Shown piece by piece: positions 45,540-57,769 of a stretch of DNA of 64,000 nucleotides. Location: contig PUFA01000144.1 in NCBI GenBank assembly GCA_003508835.1, positions 2,852,001 to 2,916,000 of the forward strand, read 5' to 3'. Source of the DNA: Eonycteris spelaea (taxonomy: Eukaryota; Chordata; Mammalia; Chiroptera; Pteropodidae). The position numbers and the translations under genes were made by a program. A model generated the notes under the pieces. The model saw only the letters and a program-made list of their open reading frames with translations, was not told the origin of the DNA and searched no databases. How positions within the stretch are numbered: position 1 is the stretch's first letter; every line of letters begins with the position of its first letter.

Positions 45540-45760
45540 CCCCCGCACCCCCGCCCAGCCCGCGCGCGTATTTCCCAAGCGCGCCGCCGCGAGTTGGAGC
45601 TCCGCAACTCGGGCCCAATCAGCAGAAAGGGGTGGAGCAGCTGGCGGGGGCGGGGCCGGAGGAGTCAGAGAAGTCGGGCGGGGGGCGCAAGGGGAGGGGA
45701 GCAGCCGGCTTGGCCAGCCCGGCTGGCCAGGCGTTTGCGAAAGCGGCGGTGGCGGCCGGC
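45540..45760 (+). promoter_or_regulatory. VAX2: VAX2 proximal promoter and 5'UTR
   Basis: This is the core of the CpG island around exon 1. A CCAAT box in NF-Y context (GCCCAATCAGC) lies at 45615-45619. An Sp1-type GC box (GGGGGCGGGGC) lies at 45646-45656. No TATA box is seen. This fits a TATA-less CpG promoter with start sites probably between about 45660 and 45720. Confidence 0.65.
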
Positions 45761-45998
45761 ATGGGCGATGGGGGCGCCGAGCGCGACCGTGGCCCCGAAC
45801 GCCGGGAGTCGCGCGACGGTCGCGGCGCGGCCCGCGGCGGAGCCGAGGACTCGAACGCCGAGGCGGGCGGCCGCAGCCCAGGGGAGATTGCCGGGACCTC
45901 AGCCGCCAGCCCCGCGGGCTCCAGGGAGAGCGGCGCGGACAGCGACGGGCAGCCTGGGCTTGGCGAGTCAGACCATTGCCGCCGCATCCTGGTGCGAG
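45761..45998 (+). CDS. VAX2: VAX2 coding exon 1
   Basis: This exon encodes residues 1-79, plus one base of codon 80, of the ventral anterior homeobox 2 protein. VAX2 is a nuclear homeodomain transcription factor that patterns the ventral retina and optic axis. The ATG at 45761 has G at -3 and G at +4. The peptide starts MGDGGAERDRGP, is Gly/Arg/Ala-rich up to about residue 45, and then carries the conserved SPAGSRESGADSDGQPG and DHCRRILVR blocks that I recognise as VAX2. The frame is open upstream to 45533, but that extension is GC-driven and not family-like, so I keep 45761. The donor after 45998 is GTAAGA, and the exon ends in phase 1. Exon 2 supplies AT to complete Asp80. The variable part before residue 45 differs from human VAX2, as expected for this poorly conserved region. 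Confidence 0.96.
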
Positions 45999-46084
45999 GT
46001 AAGAGGACGACAGCTCGTGGCTCTGGACCACCAGACCCCCACCCTACTCCTACTGGGGTCTCCAACCTTCCTGTAGCCTCCACT

Positions 46085-46180
46085 TCCCTATTCAGTCAGT
46101 CATCGTTCAGTCATTCATTCAGTAAATATTGAGTGTCTATTGTGTGCTGGACATTGATCTGAGTGCAGGGGACAAAGCGG
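46085..46180 (+). repeat. Ancient LINE/SINE fragment
   Basis: CATTCATTCAGTAAATATTG, GAGTGTCTATTGTGTGCTGG and ACATTGATCTGAGTG resemble the same ancient family as 1050-1625. It sits only 90 bp inside intron 1, within the CpG island. Confidence 0.5.
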
Positions 46181-47150
46181 AGAATGGGGCCGAAGAGATC
46201 AGCGTCTCGGGCCAGCTCCTCGCCCTAGGATGATCCGGCCCGTTGCTGTAGCAGCGGCAGGGGTGGGAGTTCGGGATGCAAAGTCAGGTCCCCGCCCCGC
46301 GTCCCCCGCGGCAGGTGCGGAGTAAAGCGTCACAAGCGCTCCGCCAGGTCAGGACGAGGAGGGACCAGAGTCCGGAACCGCGGTCTGGTGAGGAAGGCCC
46401 GGGCTCCGCGCAGCGGCGGGGGCGGGTCCTCGCCTCCTGCCCAGCCTTGTTTTCCCTTCCCAGCGACGAAGACAGCACCGGTTGCTCTCGAGAGAGAGAG
46501 GGCACCGGGACGCGGGGGGTTGGCTCGCGGGACGCTCGCCGCCTTTTCTTCGCTCTCTCGGTACCCACTTCCCGCGGCGCCTGGGCCCAGCCAGCTCTTG
46601 GTGCGGCCTTCTCCCGGCCTGGCTTTTCGCGTCTCTCCCTTTCTCCCTCGCCCTTCGCCCTCCTTTCTTCTTTCCTGGCCGTTTCTCTCCGCCGAGCTCG
46701 CCTTTCAGCACTCCCTTCGTGCAAGCTCCCGTGGACTGCGCCCGAGTACCCAGCTGTCCCTGGCCTTCTCCCCGCGAGAATAAAGCTTTCCGGCCCCCCA
46801 AGCCAACCTCAAGCGAAGCTCTAGGCTCCGCTTTCGCCGGATCCGGGCTTCGCCCAGCGAGATGGGAGGAGAAAGGGGATTCCGGCGTCTTGCTCCCAGC
46901 TCGCTTCTAGGCCGCGGCCAGAGCCTGAGGTCTGTTTCCCCGAGCATCCTAGAGCCCGGACCGGGAGACCCAGCGCCCAGAAGAGGCCACTCGCGGGTAA
47001 CGGTTTCCCTGGCTTCTCTAACTCCTTCACCCGCCTTCCTCCCGCTACCTTTTTCAGCCTCTTCTATTAAGCGCGCGTTCTGCCAGCCGCGGGGCGCGGG
47101 CAGTTTCCTGGGCCACCGCCTGGGGAAGGGGAACCAGCCTGATGCCGGCT

Positions 47151-48550
47151 AGAGGTCGCTCCAGCGCTGAGATCCCGAGTTTGTCTGATCCGATCTGGGG
47201 GCTACTCACACACATACTGGGACACCTTGGCATGGTGGCGCACAGCCTCCCCACAGCTGCTGAGTTCCAGCGGCTCTGGGTACGGGGATATGGCTAGCGT
47301 ACAGCTTGGAGGCAGCCTAGTGTGAGAGTTGACTAATAACTGTCTTGGACACAGATTCAGGGATCCGGTCTTGGGAAACACTCCTGGTAACAGGTGTAGT
47401 CACCTAGAGACGGGTGCCCAGTGCTGTTATGGGGGACAGGCCTGAGTTACAGGACAGGGAATGGGGACGATCCCCACCTAGCAGGGATTTCAGCAGGTGT
47501 ACGGACCTGTTTGGCACCTGGAGTTAAATTGGATCCCGTTCTACAGGCTGTGGGGTGTCCTGGGTGCAAGGCATTAGCAGCCAGCTTGGAGTTCCATTAA
47601 GGAAATCTGCAGGGCTTCCAGAAATGGAGAAATCAGTCCCCTAAGCCCATATTACCACGCTAAGACCCTGAGTCCTTGCCTGTGACACTCACCACCTCAC
47701 ACTCCATCTATGGGTGTGCATTTCCTTCCGCTGGACAATTGCAAGTTCTATACACCTACCATCCCTCCCATTCTATGAACTCTATGTGTAGAACAAAATA
47801 ATTTTATGTATAGATATCAGTTAAATAACTCCCAGGTGTTGACTCATTGAAGGTAGGGGTCAAAAGTGACCCTCCACTCTGTGGATTTCCGGCCACCCAT
47901 GCTAGGAGCAATCCACAGAAAGGTAGAGTGGACTTGTGTGCATTGTCAGGGGGTGTACTTTTATAAATGCATATATGCACATACAGCAATGCTGTAATAT
48001 TTGTACAATATAATGGAAATACAGCACAGAGGGCATATTTATGCAGCTAAAAGAAATAAAAGGGCCCTCATAAATCCCTCTGCCCTTTCCCATTTAATGA
48101 TAAGGTTATTATAGCCTGAGAAACCCAGGACGTCATTTACCACTAATCCCTCCTAGCCAGGGTCACCTGCGTCACTCCCGGCCCCACTGGGGCCAAGGGC
48201 AGATGCCCTGACAGATGAGAGACCCAGCACTGGTGAAGAGAAATTAGCAGTGCCTTAGCCCCAGGATGAATGTCCCTCCAGTATGCTCTAAGCAGAGAGT
48301 ATGTTTTGCCCTTGACCCCTGAACACCCATCTTCCCTAAGTATCTTTAGATAAAATCATAAAAAGGTGGAAGGAAGGCAGTTGCCATTGGGGCCATAGGG
48401 TTGCTTGTGGGTGTGGATTCTGGGAAAGAGCTCCACTCTCTCTGGGTCTTTGCCCTTCTTTCTGCCTCTTTTCCACTCTGAACTTGCTCCCCTGAGGGCC
48501 CCCACCCCAAGGCAGCAGATCTATGTTGGGGGAGTCGCATGGCACAAGGG
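47151..48550. other. Intronic stretch, nothing assigned
   Basis: No exon, named repeat or RNA gene recognised. Confidence 0.5.
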
Positions 48551-48554
48551 AATA

Positions 48555-48785
48555 AAAGAAAAGCTTGGGCACTAGAATTAAGTGAAGTTGGTTTGGAATA
48601 CCAATCAACAGCCATTTGAACTTGAACCAGTTATTTTTTCTCTCTCTGTGCCTCAGTTTTCTCATCTGTACAGAGAAACCCATTGTTCTTTACCTTGAAG
48701 GGCTGTGCTAAGGGCCAGAGGTGATGTCCAGAAAACTGCAAACACCCAGCAGACTCTTCATAAATATTCCATTGAATGAAAAAAG
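48555..48785 (+). repeat. MIR SINE
   Basis: GGGCACTAGAATTAAG, AACTTGAACCAGTTATTT, CTCTGTGCCTCAGTTTTCTC, ATCTGTACAGAGAAACC, CTTGAAGGGCTGTGCTAAGG and CATAAATATTCC give the plus-strand MIR order. Confidence 0.82.
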
Positions 48786-49189
48786 GGGAGCTCTAAGGTG
48801 ACTCACAAACCACTTCTGGGAGTGGGCCTCCTTCCTCAGAGGTCTCCCCCAACCTCCCACCCTGAAGAGAGCAGGTCTCCTTTGGGCCCTGAGCCCAAGA
48901 GGGTTGGGAGGTGAGCAGTCAAAGGGTCAGAACCGGCTGAGGAAAGGAGGATCCAAGACACCTTGCATACCACACCTTCAACGCCTCCAATCCCCTTCAG
49001 GAATCCTCACTCAACCAATCACCCAAGTTTTCAGCTTCTTCCAGATGCAGGTCAGGGAGCCTGGGAGGCTGACATTGCTGCATCCCCCTCCTCCCCCGCC
49101 TCAAAATGGAGGCTGCTTCAAGCCACACAGGGCACAAACAATGCTGCAGGGACAACAGGCACCCCGCACACCCCAGGGCAGACACAGCT

Positions 49190-50180
49190 AGGCTTCCCCC
49201 GGGCCACACAGCCGCGCAGGCCGCCCCACACCTCTGCATGCACGGCCACTGGCCGGTGAGGGATAGGGACCGGGGATCCTTTTGTTTTATGTTTGTTAAG
49301 GGCGGGCGTGCCAACCAAGGACTTACGGCAGCGGAAGGAACAGGCCGCCTCCCTGCCGGGGGCTCTAACTGCACCGGGCGGCCGCCGTGCAATGGCCTTT
49401 TCGGTGGAGCCGGGATCCCGGCAATCACAAGAGGTGGGACAACTCTCACCAAAACTCTCTGCAACCTCACAATCTACGATCGCACCCGCACACTCAGATA
49501 CGCCGACATGATTCCCAGATCAACACGGACGCGAATTCAACAACCTGTCTGGATAAAGCCTGGAATCGCCGTCTGCCAGCGCCACCCAAACGACGCATGG
49601 TGCTGCTCCCTGCTCACGCGACTCGGTCCCTCCAGCCTGCAGGTCTCAAAATCCCATTCGGGCCGCACCCTCTGCCCCAGACTCTGCTGCCATCTTGGCC
49701 GGCGTTCGGCAGGACTCAGAGGTTGCCCTGCGCGCTCCGCCTCGGCTTGAGACCTGCGGCTCTCCGTGCCCGGCTCTGCACCCCTCCGTCCGCGAGCAGG
49801 AGGGCAGGAAAATTGCTGGATCCTCTGACCGAGTGAATGGCTGCCCGCTCTCCGTCCCCCCAACACCACTCACTACCCATTAGCCCAACCGTTTTCACCT
49901 GGGACATTAAGGCTGTGCTCCGTGGCTGGGGACGTGGAAGGACGCAAGGAGGCCAGGGCCTCTGGCTGCCGCTGGATAATTCCTGCTGTGGATGTGAGTA
50001 GGAAAAGGAGGACTTTGAATTTAGTGGGCCTGCCCTCCCCGAGAATCCGTGCTCCAGAAGCACGCATGTCCAACCACTTACAGACAGCAGAATGGCGGAC
50101 ACCCGGCAGGGCCCTGGATGCCACAGATGGGACTGAAGACGCCTGGCAAGGGGCCACGGCTTCGGGGGCTTGAGCTGGGA
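49190..50180. promoter_or_regulatory. Intronic CpG island with YY1-like site
   Basis: CpG-rich DNA inside VAX2 intron 1. It includes TGCCATCTTGGCC at 49688-49700, which matches the YY1-type CCATCTTGG core common near CpG promoters. Open frames up to 214 codons (49106-49750) have no known domain and overlap others antisense. Candidates are an alternative VAX2 first exon, a non-coding transcript promoter or an enhancer. Confidence 0.45.
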
Positions 50181-51385
50181 GTGGCTTGTGGGAACAGACT
50201 CCCCCTCCAGCAGCCAGGTCTGGACTGGACTAAGCATCGCCCAGCGTCTGCTAGCTTTCTACTTGGATTTACAGCAGCCACTGGACCTAGGGAAACTCGG
50301 CCCAGACCTCACCGGCCTCACCCCGCAGGTCACAGCAGCTCACAAGGCAAACCCGGTGGGCGTTTTGGCAACAGAGAAGGTGGGCACGGTGTTGTGTAGG
50401 AATGAGCGAGCACTGGACCTGGCGCTTCGGCCCTCAGCAGACCACAACCTCAATATCTGAGTTTGTTAGTAGATGCGTTAACCCAGGACCAGCGCCCCAG
50501 GCAGTGGCTGGAGAGTTTAAATTCTTCATTTAGGGAACTGCACTTTGGGATTTTTTTTTTCATTTTTAGTTTTGGGTTTCGTGAGGGTATTGGGTTTCTT
50601 TTTTATTTTCCTGGGATTGTTTTATTTTGTGTTTGTTATGTTTTTCCTTTTGCTTTGTTTGCTTTTGACAGAAGGACGCACATTCTCCTTGCAGGTCTAT
50701 GCTAGGCTCTATCGTTTTGGTCTTTATCTTTCTCTTTATATGCATGCCCCCCCACACACACACAGAAGCAGAGTGGTAACCAAATGCGTAGCATTGTTGA
50801 TGTGTCTGTGTGAACTGTTTTCATTTTCAGGGAACTGTACCGGCATTAGCGGCTCCTCCTCATGTTCTCATGCTAGTTCTGCTGCCCTGGGTGGTCGCTT
50901 GGCCTCGGGTGCCCGTAGACTCACTGCTGCATCCCACACACACAGATACCTTCAGGGTGGGAACTTCCAGGTGTGACCCACAGGTGACCCGGCCGGGTAG
51001 GGAATCCGAATCTTTCCAAGGCTGAGACAATGAGTACTAGGGACTGGAAGGGACGACTGTGGCGTGTGTCCCGAGGCCTAAGCAGGCACCAGACAAATGC
51101 GAATCTTCACCCACGAGGCACCACCTATAGGGAGAGAGGGCATCTAAGGGTCTTAGTGGCTCTGCGTCATTTCCTTTATTATCCTTACTATACTCCGAGG
51201 CCTAGAAGCCCCAAGCTCGGGCTCTGCCAGCCAAGTTTCTTTGATTTGTATTTTTAAATGGGTGGGGGAGGGGCATACGAAGCAAATGAATTTTGCTTTC
51301 TTTTTTTTTGTTCGCTTAATATAAATATTATTCGCTTAAATAAAGATTGGCCTGATTCTCCTTGGAAAGCCGGGAACGGGCTTTC
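50181..51385. other. Intronic stretch, nothing assigned
   Basis: It contains a T-rich stretch (50550-50680) and no exon or repeat I can name. Confidence 0.5.
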
Positions 51386-51389
51386 CGGC

Positions 51390-51980
51390 AGCGCATCTGG
51401 CGAGTTCGTGCCCGTTTGAGAAACTGCTAGAGAACACCGAGGCGAGTGGGCCCGCCCAGGAACCCCCAAGACCTGGGGTGGTCTAGTCGCCTGATTCGCT
51501 CTCCGTCATCCAGGAGGGAAATTGGAGGGTCTCAGCTGCGGGTACTGGAGTGGTTTACGACACTGCGTAGGGAGGTAGCGCCAGGATCGCATCTGGCTTT
51601 GCAGAACCCAGTACTGGGAGGACCCGGAACAGCCCGCGCGGAGCGCAGCAGGGGGGAGGAGGGTGCCCCGCGGCAAGGTCCTTGCTAGGGCCCGCAAAGA
51701 CCCCTCCAACCATCTCGCTCACGGGCCTTGCCCTTCGCTTGCTCGTTCATTCTTTTCACAAACATAAATGAGTACCTACTATGCGCCAGACCGACCCGGC
51801 CGGAGATGTCGGCGCTCGGCCTGCCTACCGAGACACCGACTCCCGGGACGTGCGAGGTTTCTGTGACCCGGGAGCAGCGTCCGCGCAGAGTTCGAGGGAG
51901 CTGGGAGCCTTTGACGCCCGCGCACGGAAACCAAGGAGAAGGTAGTCACCGCTCTCGCGAAATCCACGCGATCTCCCAAA
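51390..51980. promoter_or_regulatory. Second intronic CpG-rich segment
   Basis: CpG-dense (for example 51630-51700 and 51790-51970), with no recognised exon. At its right edge, 51990-52032 carries a MIR/L2-type tail (CACACAGTAGGCGCTCAGTAAATATT). Confidence 0.4.
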
Positions 51981-51984
51981 TGTG

Positions 51985-52032
51985 TTCCTAGCACACAGTA
52001 GGCGCTCAGTAAATATTCGTCGAATGAATGAA
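51985..52032 (+). repeat. MIR/L2 tail fragment
   Basis: CTAGCACACAGTAGGCGCTC followed by AGTAAATATTCGTCGAATGAATG is the well known tail of MIR/L2 elements. Confidence 0.75.
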
Positions 52033-52521
52033 AGGAGACGACGCCCTCAGTGTCGCGCATGTAACTAAGCAGGTTGCAACGCCCTCCCCCAGTAGAACTG
52101 ATCTGCTCTAAGATGACGGTACCGCGTCTTTCCTCATATGAAATGCTGATGATGCCGGAACACAGGATAATTGTTACAAATACAAAGTTGACAACGCCAT
52201 ATATATATTTTTAATTTTCTGCAATCCTCAACTTTGGGAACACTGAAATTCAAAACCAGAAAAACCTCAAGTATGCGTCTTTTACTGATAGCTGGATCCC
52301 CGGGGCGGGGGAGGCCGCCCAGAGGGCCGCAGGACTGGAGCAGGAGGTGACGGGAAGCGCTGGGCCACAAGGTCCATAGTGAGCCTCCCGGCTCTCTGCC
52401 TCTGCTTAGAGTGAGGTTCCACCACAAAGTCAGCCAGTGGGGTGAGATAACCAAATAATTCCGCGTCCCTCCTCCCCATCCAATTCGTGGGCCCCCAGTA
52501 CTTCGCTGAAACTTGAAATAA

Positions 52522-52593
52522 CCGGGTAATTACAGCCAGGATTTGTACTTGGATGGGAGACCACCTAGGAATACCAGATGCTGTAGGCATTTT
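52522..52593 (+). pseudogene. 5S rRNA-derived fragment (3' part)
   Basis: From 52535 the sequence follows the 3' half of vertebrate 5S rRNA. It keeps TACTTGGATGGGAGACC, including the internal-promoter box C, then CACCTAGGAATACCAGATG and CTGTAGGCATTTTTTT. There are a few substitutions (CACCTAGG for CGCCTGGG, CAGATG for CGGGTG). The 5' half with box A is missing or too diverged. It ends in a T/A-rich run at 52591-52613. It is a retropseudogene or the remnant of a 5S-derived SINE, not a working 5S gene. Confidence 0.85.
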
Positions 52594-53149
52594 TTTAAAA
52601 AAAATTTTTTTTTAACAATAAAGGCAGGGTTTGCTCTGAATTTTGCTTCTTTCGCCCGGCACCTCACCTCATCCAGGCGTGGAGCTGCCGGAGCCAGGGC
52701 GAGGCGAGTGAAGGACGCTCCGCCACAGGCCTCTCTTTATAGACAGAGGATTCAAAAACAAAAAGTAAAATTGAAGCTGTAGGAGGTGCCTAGAAATAGC
52801 CCCCATCCCTAGTTTCAGGCGTGTTCTTCCAGGAGACTTTCATATACAACCAGTAGCTAAAGCGGCATCATTTTACATAATCTGTTTGGAAATTTACCTT
52901 TAAAAAAGAAAAAAAAATTAATCTGCAGGAGTCAGCTTTTCAGGTGCAAGCATTTCACGCTGTTCATGACTGCGAAAGCCAAATCCTCCTTACCTCAGGA
53001 AGGATGTCCCGGGTGTTTTTCCCAAATGTAAACGCTGAAATGAACTCGAAAGGCACAGGTCTTTGTGCACCTTTTTGACTATTTCCAAGGGATAAATTCC
53101 AGGCAGTCGAATAGCTGCTTCAAAAGGTTACACACACTAAAATGTTTTT

Positions 53150-56100
53150 TTTTAATTTAAAAATGTATTTCCTTTCATTTTAAATAGTAATGAATTGATG
53201 TGATTCGAACATCAAGAAGTTGTCTCAATCCTGACCCCGGTTCTCAGGTTCCCATCCCGCTCAAAGGCAGCTCCCCCCACTTCTAATATGTTCCTTCCAA
53301 ACAATTGTTATGCTTATGCAAGTCAGTGCAGCTATATTTTTTCTTACTTTTATTTTTTTTCATATAATAGCATCTCTGTTCTTCTGCACCTTGCTATATT
53401 CACTTATCAGTATATCTTGAGATGTAAATAATTTCTTGCTCGTTTTTTACAGATGCTTGGTATTGTATGAACTGGATGGACAATGTTGTATATTATAGAA
53501 CTTGTGCCCTATTGGTAGACATGTAGCTTTTTTTTTTTTTTTCATCTGTTGCTGTTATATAGAATGTTGCAGTAAATAAACTTGTTGCTTGGTCATTTCC
53601 ACATGTATGGGTATATCTGTCAGAGAAGTTCCGAAAAATAGGTTACTGAGCCAAAGAGTATCTGTTTGTAATTTGAAAGATAATGCCAGATTGCCCTCTA
53701 CAAGATAGTATACCTGCCCACCAGCAATGCCTGAAAATTCTTGTATCTCCAAACCTGGCCATCACAGTTTACATTTTATATCTCGATAGCTATTGTCATA
53801 TTGTTGTTCTTCAGGAAAAAATATTTAGCAATTTATAGGAATTTATACTCCCACCTTTGCCCTCTCCCCACATTGGACTCTAATATATATAACAATTATA
53901 TATGTGTAATTTTTTTTTTACTTTTGCCAATCTTACAGGCAATAAGTAGTACCTTGCTGGCATTTTAATATTTTGATCATTAATTAAGTTTCTTTATTTT
54001 CTTTCCACGTTTATTGGCTAGTTGCTTTTCTTCTGCTGTTATCTATTCATTTTCTTTGACTAGTTTTAATTTTTAAATATCCCTTTCTTTATCGATTTGT
54101 AGAAATTCTGTATTATGAATAGTGCTCATTGTTTTCAATATGTGTTGCAGTTTGGGGGGGTTTATGATTTGTTTTTAAACATTGTTTCTGCTGTCTTTTG
54201 TTTTCTGAAGTATAAAATAACTTTCTAATTACAATCCATGCCGTTTAGCTATATCATGCAAAAGTTCAAAGTTCTTTTTTCTCTCATGCAATACACTTCT
54301 ACTTCCAAGATGTAACCTCCCCAACTTTCCCTAGTAACTGAAAAACATAAGTATGTAAGTTACATATTACAAAACTAGGATTTTTTTTTTTGCAAACTGC
54401 TTTTTTTCATTTAATAAACATTTGTGGAAATCTTTCTCTGTAGAAATGCCTCATTCTTTTTTAACACCTGCATAGTATTCCATTATGCAGATATAATATA
54501 ATTTATTTAATCAGTTCTATTGATGAAAATTTAGGTTGGTTCTACTCTTTCACTATTACCAATAGGGCTTCAGTGAACATCTTTGTATCCCAATTCAAAT
54601 AGATGGTTGTTTAAAGTTTCATTTATGAGAGAATGTAAAAAATATGAAACTGGGGGATATTTTATTATATTAAGGAATTATTAATTTGAGGGGTTGTGAT
54701 AATAGTATTGTGATTGTTTTTTAAAGGAGACCTTTTTTTAGAGAGAGAGATACGTACAGAAATTTTTGGGGTGAAATTATATATCTGGAATTTTCTTAAA
54801 CTTACATGGATATGGAAGTAATACTATTGTTCCTGAGTTTATAATTGTTGAAATCAGAGGACAGGTATATCAAGGCTCATTATACTATTCTCTCTAATTT
54901 TATATATGTTTAAATTTTTTCAGACTAAAATGTTTCAAATAATAAACATCATTTCACATATATCTGGGATGGGTAAAATTACGAGATAAATTTCTAGAAG
55001 TGAAAATCCAAAATCCAAGTATATACACTTAAAATTGTGATAGATATTTATTTCCAAGTGCCAAAAATATACTAATTTATACTCCCAGCAATTGTGTATA
55101 CATGTGCCATTTCTCTACATCCTCCCAACCTGGGATATACTCAATCCTTTAGAGTAAAATCTTTTCAAATGGAAAAATATTTTATTTTTGTTAGCATTTT
55201 TAATTACTAGTAAGGTTAAGCAGATTTTCATATAGTTATTACTCATTTGTATTTCCTTGTCTATGAATTTTTTATTCACGTGCTTAGCCATTTCTGTATT
55301 GGTTTGCTCATTATTTTCTTACAGTTGTAAATACTATTTGTGTTTTAAGGAAATGATACCTTTTTCTGTGACATGTGTTGCAAATCTTTTTCTTTTTTAA
55401 ACTTTGCTATGCATTTTTTTCTGAACTTAAATTTAAACTGCAATCACATCTAATGGTCATTTCCTTTTAAGCATCTACATTTTAGTTCTCAATTAGAAAG
55501 TTCTCCAAGCAAAGATAAAAATATATATTTTATAATTTCTGTTACAAACTCTTTTTGTCTTTCAAACAAACCAAATAATAAAGAAGCACACAGAGTAAGA
55601 AAAGAAATCTTCCCTCTCTGACCGCCTTCCACTCCCCAGAGCAAACAGAAGAGAGAGGTGCCATCCTGCAAGACTTGATCCAGAGTAGGCATAAGCACAC
55701 ACACAATTATTAGTTTTACTTTTTGTTCTTTGTAAAAACAGTTTTACACATACATCCTATTTCATGTAGCAGTATATAATGAACATCCATCAGGTCAGTG
55801 TATGGAAATGTACCTCATTCTTGTTAATGTCTACATAATAGCTGAAGGCATGACTATACTGTGATTTCACCAATGTGTTCCTATTGACAAACACTTAACT
55901 TTTTCCTTTTTCTTTCTCTTACAAACTATAACTACAAACAGTGTCTCTGTCTTTATCAAACTACAGCAATATTTCTCCAGGGTAGAAACCTCTATAAAAT
56001 TTCTAGTACAAAGAATTTATGGATTTTTTAATTGAGCTAGGCATTGCAAAATTGCCCTCATATTGTATTAAATCGTATTCTTACAAATAGAGCTCTGGAG

Positions 56101-56560
56101 AAACTTTATTTTCACTCACCTTTGCCAGCACAATTTCCCCAGATTGCTAGATAAAATATGGCATCTGAAAAAAAAAAAGTTGTATCTTACTGCTGTTCTA
56201 ACTTTCATTTTCTTTGATTCCCTCTGAGCTTGAGCATTTTTTCATATTTATTAGCCACTTACACTTCTCTCTGAATAACCCATCATACAGTTTGTTCAGT
56301 CTCCCTCTGGACTGCATGGCTTTATTCATTGGGTTATAAACACTACATGTACTAGAAATTAAAACTCTGTCATGAATGCATTATATTTTATCCCAATCTG
56401 TCATTTGTCTCTTAACTGTCTCTCATCCTACAGATTTTTATTTCTAGGTACTCACATCTGTCATTTGCTTTCCTTTTAAAAAATTATTTTAAGGTATTTT
56501 TCAATTTTTAGAGCTTTATATTTTACATTAAAAATTTTATCCATCTTGTGTTTATTTTTG
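53150..56560 (-). repeat. Cluster of minus-strand L1 3'-end fragments
   Basis: Several copies repeat the same antisense order: a TTTGCAGATATTTCTCTGT-like segment, 'cactattaccaatagggcttcagtgaacat', TTGCCCTCTACAAG or ATTGCCCTCATATTG, CCAGCAATG or CCCAGCAATTG, CTTGCTGGCATTTTAATA or TTTTAATTACTAGTAAGG, and a TTGGCTAGTTGCTTTT-like end. At least three repeats are seen, near 53440-54160, 54380-55420 and 55740-56560. No intact frame. Confidence 0.7.
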
Positions 56561-57254
56561 TATTTAATGTGAGATAAGTTACATTATTCCAAATAATGAG
56601 CTAATTGTTCAAAAACCACATCTTTAATAATTCTATCCTCCAACTAATTTGAAACATCATCTTTAAACATACCACATCTTCATTTATGCATGAATTTGGT
56701 TCATAACTCTTATGCCAGCATCATACCATTTTACTTACTATGGATTTGTAATATTTTTGCTGCGTGATATTACAAGTACTTTCTCCTCATTCTTTTACAT
56801 TTTTCTTAACTATACTTTCATTTTCAATTTTCCCAATAAATTTGAGAATGATTTTTTCATAGGGAATTTTTGTAGTAATCACATAATTTGCAGATTAAGT
56901 CAGGGAGGTCCTTGTAACATTTAAAAATCAGCACATTAACATCTTGTCATGCAAAGGAATCTCTTGGGTGCTAAGGGTTCTGAAGTCAGGTAGGACTTCG
57001 AGAGGGCCTCTTGGGAGAGGTACCAGAAGTAGGCAATATTTGTTCCCAGGTCAGAAGCATTAGCTAATTATTGTCAGACAGGAGTTACCACCTCTATCAG
57101 GGCAAAAGCTCCTTGGACAGAATCACCCTCCCCGGTAACCCTAGGGCTCAGGGTTCATTCCATTTAGACTCTTGCATTTTACCCTAACAAGCACCTACCT
57201 GATATTAAAACTATTCCTACTTCCTTGTGCTGCCCTCAAATTCCACTTAGAAAA

Positions 57255-57640
57255 GGAATGACTCCAGGAAGGGGGCTGTGTCAGTAAGGATGGGCTAGAT
57301 TTTGCTGCAGAGACAGCCCCAAATCTCAGAGATTTAACAAAACACAAGTGTACTTCTCACTCACATGAAAAGTGCATCACAGGTGGTTAGGGGCTCATCT
57401 TGGTACTCAGAACCCAGGTGATGAAGCTCCATCTTGGCTCCTGCTTCCAGGACCATCACAGTAAGGGTTAGGGGGTGTGGCACATTATGAACCAACTTTT
57501 AAAATGTTCACTTGAAAGTGACTGCATCCTTTCCTCTTGGCTAAAACAACTCATGTGGTCACACCTAACTTCAAAGGGCAGAAAATTAGTGCAATCCTAC
57601 CATGAGCCTGAAAGGGGCTGAAAACACTAATGAACAGTAT
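57255..57640 (+). repeat. Ancient dispersed repeat, unnamed
   Basis: GTCAGTAAGGATGGGCTAGA, CCCCAAATCTCAGAGATTTA, ACAAGTGTACTTCTCACTC, CATGTGGTCACACCTAAC, TGCAATCCTACCATGAGCC and a final GAACAGTATTCATGA form the order of a common mammalian repeat. I do not trust myself to name it. Confidence 0.5.
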
Positions 57641-57707
57641 TCATGATTTATCCAGGAACTTGACTTTGATGAGTGGCCTTCTCTGATGGTCCTAGCTAAA
57701 TTAGTAA

Positions 57708-57731
57708 ACGCACATGCGCGTGTGTGCGCGT

Positions 57732-57769
<38 letters not shown>

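Larger units (their letters stand above)
44600..47150. promoter_or_regulatory. VAX2: CpG island spanning VAX2 exon 1 and start of intron 1
   Basis: CpG density is high from about 44.6 kb and is strongest at 45.54-47.1 kb, including the first 1.1 kb of intron 1. Such broad islands are usual for Polycomb-regulated developmental homeobox genes. Chromatin state is inferred. Long open frames in 46276-46910 on both strands are compositional. Confidence 0.75.

Noticed and set aside
45533..45760. N-terminal extension of VAX2 starting MGAPAP
   Set aside because: The frame is open only because of GC richness. The family protein begins MGDGGAERD at 45761, which has a good start context.
45525..46076. 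183-codon frame overlapping VAX2 exon 1
   Set aside because: It is a different frame from VAX2, crosses the splice donor, and is Arg/Ala/Pro-rich by composition.
46276..46824. 182-codon plus-strand frame in VAX2 intron 1
   Set aside because: Compositional frame in a CpG island, overlapped by equally long antisense frames.
49106..49750. 214-codon plus-strand open frame in intron 1
   Set aside because: CpG-rich DNA has few stops. Other frames overlap it antisense and no domain is recognisable.
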